NCBI GenBank assembly: GCA_964477295.1
Contig: CAYZEZ010000284.1
Coordinates: 1-6,093 of the forward strand
Length of the DNA stretch: 6,093 nucleotides
From: CAYZEZ01 sp964477295
GTDB lineage: Bacteria; Bacteroidota; Bacteroidia; Bacteroidales; SM23-62
Reading direction: 5' to 3'
Part shown: positions 5,664 through 6,093 of the stretch, piece after piece
Layout of the letters: each line of letters starts with the position of its first letter
Position numbering within the stretch: position 1 is the stretch's first letter
Notes under the pieces: generated by a model
Database searches by the model: none
Told to the model about the DNA's origin: nothing
Seen by the model: the letters and a program-made list of their open reading frames with translations, nothing else
Position numbers and translations under genes: made by a program

Positions 5664-5852
5664 ATGCCTTCTGGAAGGAAAAAAATAAGGAAAACGAGGC
5701 TGACCAAGGAAGATAAAGAGAGGGCCCGGAAATCGGCCATCCGCAAAACACTTGTTGAAACCGGGCGGCACTCAGTCCCAACACATAAAGTGCATAGGAG
5801 TAAAAAGAAATACGATCGCAAACGCGACAAGCAGATACCAGAAGAGGAGTAA
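5664..5852 (+). CDS. Small highly basic protein, unknown function
   Basis: This is a 62-residue protein from the ATG at 5664; an adjacent GTG at 5661 is less likely because the ATG gives the clean start MPSGRKK. It contains 23 Lys/Arg against 9 Asp/Glu, with most of the acidic residues at the C-terminus (IPEEE). No hydrophobic segment is present. Residues 14-29 (TKEDKERARKSAIRKT) look like a charged helix. Residues 34-56 hold GRHSVPTHKVHRSKKKYDRKRDK, a pattern I vaguely recall from small Bacteroidota hypotheticals. The composition suggests nucleic-acid or ribosome binding, which is inference. It sits 11 bases after the HTH gene stop on the same strand, so co-transcription is likely. It has no clear Shine-Dalgarno, as is usual in this phylum. 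I recognise no named family with confidence. Confidence 0.65.
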   Translation: MPSGRKKIRKTRLTKEDKERARKSAIRKTLVETGRHSVPTHKVHRSKKKYDRKRDKQIPEEE

Positions 5853-5901
5853 TGCCTGAGAATAAACAGGTCCTATGGCCAGGAATAAACTTTCATCAGT
5901 A

Positions 5902-6093
5902 CTACAGGCCTCTGATTTCCTTCAGGAACTCATAAAAAGTAACCGGTTTTGCCAGGATTTTCCGGTTCCTGTCGAGGATGAACATTGTGGGTGTAGCGTA
6001 CAGGTTATAATCAATAGATACCCTGCCGCTCCATCCACCATTCTCATTACAGTTTATCCACGGCAACCCATATTCTGCCAGCTTATCCCGCCA
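5902..6093 (-). CDS. Thioredoxin-fold (TlpA/AhpC-TSA-like) protein, C-terminal 63 residues only
   Basis: The frame enters from the right edge and ends at TAG (5902-5904). The visible 63 residues hold the C-terminal half of a thioredoxin-like fold: PWINCNENGGWSGRVSIDYN, then LYATPTMFILDRNRKILAKP with the cis-proline loop ATPT and the last beta-strands, and a final helix YEFLKEIRGL. The wording closely follows Bacteroidota TlpA-like redoxins, often periplasmic lipoproteins with an N-terminal DUF4369 or DUF5106 domain. The CxxC active site, any signal peptide and the start are outside the window, so redox activity cannot be judged. It converges on the small basic protein gene with a 49-bp gap (5853-5901) that shows only a weak TCCT/AGGA 4-bp hairpin (5871-5884) and no convincing terminator. 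Confidence 0.85.
   Translation of the reverse strand, partial: WRDKLAEYGLPWINCNENGGWSGRVSIDYNLYATPTMFILDRNRKILAKPVTFYEFLKEIRGL

Noticed and set aside
5639..5830. 63-codon minus-strand frame
   Set aside because: It is antisense to the small basic protein, which has the more protein-like composition and sits in a plausible operon position.
5653..5901. Remnant WYL domain after the HTH stop (would make the HTH gene a pseudogene)
   Set aside because: No plus-strand frame after 5652 shows WYL-like sequence; the space is taken by the small basic protein and a short convergent gap.

Overview
The window looks like a chromosomal segment from a Bacteroidota bacterium, plausibly a Bacteroidales- or Marinilabiliales-like free-living lineage. 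Four things point there. One is a very large secreted protein with PKD and SprB-type repeats. Another is a regulator beginning MPANLNALIRYKTID, the start typical of Bacteroidota WYL-class regulators. Upstream regions carry candidate -7 boxes close to TAnnTTTG in place of sigma70 boxes, and start codons are preceded by A/T-rich sequence without strong Shine-Dalgarno motifs. The lineage is inferred from these features, not proven.

Layout. Positions 1-2528 (minus strand) hold the first 842 codons of a giant secreted multidomain protein: signal peptide, papain-fold (C1A) domain, lectin-like domain, PKD domain, Ig-like stretch, PPC-like beta-sandwich and SprB repeats running off the left edge. Its papain domain appears catalytically dead: Cys, His, Asn and the oxyanion Gln are all replaced. 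Positions 2786-3682 (minus) encode a TPR lipoprotein. Positions 3799-4731 (minus) encode an ARPP-1/DUF6569 protein. Divergent from it, 5023-5652 (plus) encodes a helix-turn-helix protein matching only the N-terminal part of a WYL regulator, with an unfamiliar charged C-terminal tail in place of the WYL domain. A 62-residue, very basic protein follows 11 bases later (5664-5852). Converging on it from the right is the C-terminal end of a thioredoxin-fold protein (5902-6093, minus).

Intergenic DNA. Three intergenic gaps contain short repeats of 7-base period. One family is GACTGCC-like (around 2659, 2773, 4820 and 4900) and one is GAGTTAC-like (3722-3739). The 4732-5022 divergent spacer also holds two 51-bp direct repeats exactly 80 bp apart. 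The spacer at 2529-2785 holds a locally GC-rich patch with small inverted repeats.

How the genes relate. The three complete or nearly complete minus-strand genes each have their own upstream region with a candidate promoter, so they need not be one operon. The most operon-like pair is the HTH protein and the small basic protein. The divergent regulator/ARPP-1 arrangement makes ARPP-1 a candidate regulatory target, but nothing in the sequence proves that. No RNA gene, CRISPR array, transposase or integrase was seen.
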